Source: Nocardioides antri
GTDB lineage: Bacteria > Actinomycetota > Actinomycetes > Propionibacteriales > Nocardioidaceae
NCBI RefSeq assembly: GCF_008373765.1
Contig: NZ_VUJW01000003.1
Span: 434,001-498,000, forward strand
Reading direction: 5' to 3'
Length of the DNA stretch: 64,000 nucleotides
The position numbers were made by a program, and so were the translations under genes. Within the stretch, counting starts at the first letter, position 1, and every line of letters begins with the position of its first letter. Shown one piece after another: positions 61,652-64,000 of this stretch. The notes beneath the pieces are model-generated. The model was not told the DNA's origin and made no database searches. It worked only from the letters and a program-made list of their open reading frames with translations.

Positions 61652-62577
61652 CAGTAGGCCTGCCTGAAGCGACGGACGATGGCGATGCTGACCATGTTCA
61701 TGACGAACGTGATCGCGAAGAGCAGCAGCGCCACCGCGAAGAGGTACTTGTACTCGGTCGACTCCACCGGCGACTCACCCAGCGCGGTGCGGGCGATCGT
61801 GCCGGTCATCGTCTCGTGGCCCTCACCCGGGTTGAGCGACATGTTCTTGATCGAGCCGCAGACCATGAGCACGATCATCGTCTCGCCGACCGCGCGGGAG
61901 ATGCCGAGCACGGCGGACGCGGCGATGCCGGAGAGGGCGGCGGGGAACACGACGCGCAGCGTGGTCTGCATCCGGTTCGCGCCCATCGCGAGGGAGCCCT
62001 GGCGCAGCGCGAGCGGCACCGCCGACAGCGAGTCCTCCGCCAGCGAGGCGACCGTGGGGATGATCATGACGCCGAGCACGAGGCCGCCGCCCAGCGGGTT
62101 GTAGGCGCTGATGCCGAGGCCCAGCCACCCCTGCAGGACGACCGGGATCACGAAGAAGACGCCGAAGAAGCCGTAGACGACCGAGGGCACGCCCGCCAGC
62201 AGCTCGACGGTGGGCTTGAGCCACTTCCGGGCCCTCTTGGAGGCGTACTCCGAGAGGTACATCGCGGCGCCGAGCCCGATCGGGACCGCGACGGTCAGCG
62301 CGATCGCCGTGGTCAGCAGGGTGCCGACGATGAGGGGATACACCGCGTACGGCGAGTCGGTGTCGGAGGTGAAGAACTCCCCGGCCGGTACCCGGCTGAA
62401 GAACTCGAGCGCCGGCTCGACCACGGCGAAGAGGATGCCCGCGGTCACCAGGACCGACGCCGCGGCGGCGGTCATCAGGCACGCCTTGATGACCGCCTCG
62501 CCCGGGCGGGGCCTGGCCGTGAGCACGGGGGCCGGGCCCGCCCCGGAGGGCGGGCCCGGCTGAGTCAGTGCCGTCAT
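61651..62577 (-). CDS. pstC: Phosphate ABC transporter permease PstC
   Basis: 308 residues, 6 transmembrane helices: VPSVVYGFFGVFFVIPVVLQ, SLSAVPLALRQGSLAMGANR (EAA loop), SRAVGETMIVLMVCGSI. Partner of PstA. Begins 27 bases after pstS. Codons 6-16 form a 13-bp perfect hairpin at DNA level (see separate entry), which may lower its expression relative to the binding protein. Stop overlaps pstA start by one base. Confidence 0.96.
   Translation of the reverse strand: MTALTQPGPPSGAGPAPVLTARPRPGEAVIKACLMTAAAASVLVTAGILFAVVEPALEFFSRVPAGEFFTSDTDSPYAVYPLIVGTLLTTAIALTVAVPIGLGAAMYLSEYASKRARKWLKPTVELLAGVPSVVYGFFGVFFVIPVVLQGWLGLGISAYNPLGGGLVLGVMIIPTVASLAEDSLSAVPLALRQGSLAMGANRMQTTLRVVFPAALSGIAASAVLGISRAVGETMIVLMVCGSIKNMSLNPGEGHETMTGTIARTALGESPVESTEYKYLFAVALLLFAITFVMNMVSIAIVRRFRQAY
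62531..62560 (-). other. Perfect 13-bp hairpin inside the pstC start region
   Basis: GCCGGGCCCGCCC (62531-62543), loop CGGA, GGGCGGGCCCGGC (62548-62560). Downstream of pstS on the transcript and inside the first codons of pstC. Very stable, GC-only stem. It may protect the pstS message 3' end or attenuate pstCAB. Confidence 0.7.
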
Positions 62578-62604
62578 GAGAACCGGTGGCTTCCTTGGGT
62601 TGCG

Positions 62605-63588
62605 TCAGCCGCCGATGCCGGCGAGGGCGTCCTTGGTCGCGGCGTAGTCGGTCTCGTTGAGCGCGATGAACCCGGCACCGGTGGCGACGGTCTCGAGGTT
62701 CGCGACGTAGTAGTCGACGAACTCGGCGACGGCCGGCTTCTCGGTGTAGGACTTGTTGCTCACGTAGATGAAGAGCGGGCGGGCCAGCGGCGTGTAGCTG
62801 CCGTCCTGCGCGGTCTCGGCCGACGGGGCGACACAGCCGTCACCGGAGTCGATCTCGAGCGCCTTCAGCTTGTCGGCGTTCTCCTCGAAGTAGGTGTAGC
62901 CGAAGAAGCCGACCGCACCGGGGGTGCCGGAGACACCGTTGACGAGGACGTTGTCGTCCTCCGACGACTCGAAGTCGTTGCGCAGGGTCTCGGACTCGTC
63001 GGCGACGACGTCGGCCGCCATGTAGTCGTAGGTGCCCGAGTCGGCGCCCGGGATGAAGCCGGTGATCTCCTGGTCGGGGAACTCCGGGTTGATGTCCTGC
63101 CAGTTCTCGGCCTTCGACTTCGGCCCGAACAGAGCGATCAGCTCGTCGACGGTGAGGCAGTCGACCGCCAGATCGGGGTGCACGACGACCGTGAGCGCGT
63201 CGACCGCGACCTGCAGCTCGGTGTACTCGACACCGTTCTCCTCGCAGACCGGGACCTCTTCGTCGTCCTTGATCGGACGCGACGCGTTGGAGATGTCCGT
63301 CTCGCCGGCGCAGAAGACCTCGAAGCCGCCGCCGGTGCCGGACTGACCGACGGACACCTGGATCGGCGAGCCGTCCAGGGTCATCAGCTCCTGCGCAGCC
63401 GTGGTCATCGGGTAGACGGTGGAGGAGCCGTCGACGGCGACCTCGCCGGTCACGCTGGTGTCGAGGTCGCCCGCACCGGCGCCACTGCCGTCTTCCTCGG
63501 CGCTGCTGTCACCACCGCAGGCGGTGAGGAACAAGGCCAGAGCGGCCACACCGGGGACGAGCGCCCGGCGAAGGGGAGTGACGTTCAA
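62605..63588 (-). CDS. pstS: Phosphate-binding lipoprotein PstS
   Basis: 327 residues. The start is a TTG at 63588 with AGAGG about 9 bases upstream, giving a signal peptide ending in lipobox ALFLTACGG (Cys about 24). The binding protein has VAVDGSSTVYPMTTAAQELM, VSVGQSGTGGGFEVFCAGET, DISNASRPIKDDE (phosphate-binding Ser/Asp), IPGADSGTYDYMA and GVSGTPGAVGFFGYTYF. A longer frame upstream has no signal peptide at its start and was not used. Strong PHO box upstream. First gene of pstSCAB. Confidence 0.95.
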   Translation of the reverse strand: MNVTPLRRALVPGVAALALFLTACGGDSSAEEDGSGAGAGDLDTSVTGEVAVDGSSTVYPMTTAAQELMTLDGSPIQVSVGQSGTGGGFEVFCAGETDISNASRPIKDDEEVPVCEENGVEYTELQVAVDALTVVVHPDLAVDCLTVDELIALFGPKSKAENWQDINPEFPDQEITGFIPGADSGTYDYMAADVVADESETLRNDFESSEDDNVLVNGVSGTPGAVGFFGYTYFEENADKLKALEIDSGDGCVAPSAETAQDGSYTPLARPLFIYVSNKSYTEKPAVAEFVDYYVANLETVATGAGFIALNETDYAATKDALAGIGG

Positions 63589-63692
63589 GAGATCTGCCTC
63601 TCGGGACTGAGGGGCATGCCACGCCGGCCCCCCATGGAGTTCGTTCTCGGACGTCAGCGACGCTAGGGACGCCCGGTAACGCAACAATCCGA

Positions 63693-63714
63693 CGCGTCTG
63701 AACGCACGGTGAAC
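63693..63714 (-). promoter_or_regulatory. PHO box (PhoP operator) upstream of pstS
   Basis: Two 11-bp repeats on the minus strand, GTTCACCGTGC then GTTCAGACGCG, both with the GTTCA core and exact 11-base spacing, 105 bases before the pstS start. Agrees with the position expected for a PhoP-activated promoter. Confidence 0.75.
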
Positions 63715-63771
63715 AGGCAAGGAAGCGTGCAAGCCGGGCGGCGACCCGCGTCACACCGGCCGCGGCAGCGC

Positions 63772-64000
63772 TCAGCGCACGCGGTGCCGCTCGACGGCGA
63801 CCACGTTGCCCTTGCGCACGTGCACGACCAGCATCTCCGCGGTCGCGAGCTCGTCACCGCGCTGCGCCGGACGCAGGCCGAGGGCGTCGTACACGTGCGG
63901 GAGGACGGGGCGGTGGGTGCAGAGCACGGCACCCTCGTCGCCGTCGACAACCTCGTCGATGATCTTCCGGATGCCCTTCTCCGTCATGTGCTCCTCGGTG
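63772..64000 (-). CDS. C-terminal part of NUDIX/histidine-phosphatase-like protein, 5' end outside the window
   Basis: The last 76 residues are visible, containing DGDEGAVLCTHRPVLPHVYD (histidine-phosphatase-type His/Arg neighbourhood) and DELATAEMLVVHVRKGNVVA. In Streptomyces a MutT-type gene next to pstS ends in such a SixA-like domain, which is the best guess here. It reads toward pstS on the same strand with 183 bases between them. The true start and N-terminal domain are outside, so the function is not certain. Confidence 0.72.
   Translation of the reverse strand, partial: TEEHMTEKGIRKIIDEVVDGDEGAVLCTHRPVLPHVYDALGLRPAQRGDELATAEMLVVHVRKGNVVAVERHRVR

Overview
The window is very GC-rich (roughly 70 % by eye), gene-dense chromosomal DNA with many GTG/TTG starts and 1-11 base stop/start overlaps. 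It looks like an actinomycete of the Nocardioides type. The main evidence is a mycothiol synthase (mshD) next to a GlnR-type orphan regulator, a Cys-rich leader peptide in front of a rhodanese gene, and a ppk/pit/pst phosphate region. From memory, the wider order (fur - rhodanese - glnR - mshD - ppk - pst) resembles one chromosomal stretch of Streptomyces, with a large surface-polysaccharide region inserted here.

Layout. (1) 1-8.5 kb, conserved housekeeping: fur (cut by the window edge), nitrobindin, DsrE-like protein, SGNH lipoprotein, one glycosyltransferase, a BKACE enzyme, dtd, an SGNH-FnIII exoprotein, then a sulfur operon (sseA, sseC, thioredoxin, DUF4395) behind a 25-residue leader peptide. 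(2) 8.6-26.7 kb, first half of a polysaccharide locus: tyrosine autokinase, DUF4012 protein, hexapeptide acyltransferases, GT61 and two tandem paralogous glycosyltransferases, a flippase-like protein, methyltransferases, two sulfotransferases, and a small ACP/ketoreductase/methyltransferase/AMP-ligase set that could build an acyl decoration. (3) 26.7-37.0 kb, an accessory island with less extreme codon use: a coiled-coil membrane protein, an Mrr-like nuclease, conserved hypotheticals, a HEPN/Toprim-like protein, an intact IS481 element abutting a broken IS481-type transposase, a flavin reductase/RibD-like pair, and an IS110 element. (4) 37.1-45.3 kb, second half of the polysaccharide locus: FkbM methyltransferase, third sulfotransferase, GDP-mannose 4,6-dehydratase, a second dehydratase-like SDR, GDP-mannose 3,5-epimerase, glycosyltransferase and O-antigen ligase/polymerase. 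(5) 45.3-51.4 kb: MoaD/ThiS protein, glnR, mshD and a giant Ala/Glu-rich coiled-coil membrane protein with a small paralogue. (6) 51.4-64.0 kb, phosphate region: lipase-like hydrolase, ppk1, Pit accessory protein and Pit, a large membrane hydrolase, a winged-helix regulator, pstB-A-C-S, and the end of a NUDIX/histidine-phosphatase-like gene.

How it fits together. The two polysaccharide blocks most likely form one locus, split by the island, that makes a GDP-sugar-containing surface glycan carrying sulfate, methyl and acyl groups. Three separate sites in the phosphate region (before ppk, the pit operon and pstS) carry 11-bp direct repeats matching the actinobacterial PHO box, so PhoP probably coordinates it. 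No tRNA, rRNA or CRISPR array was recognised.
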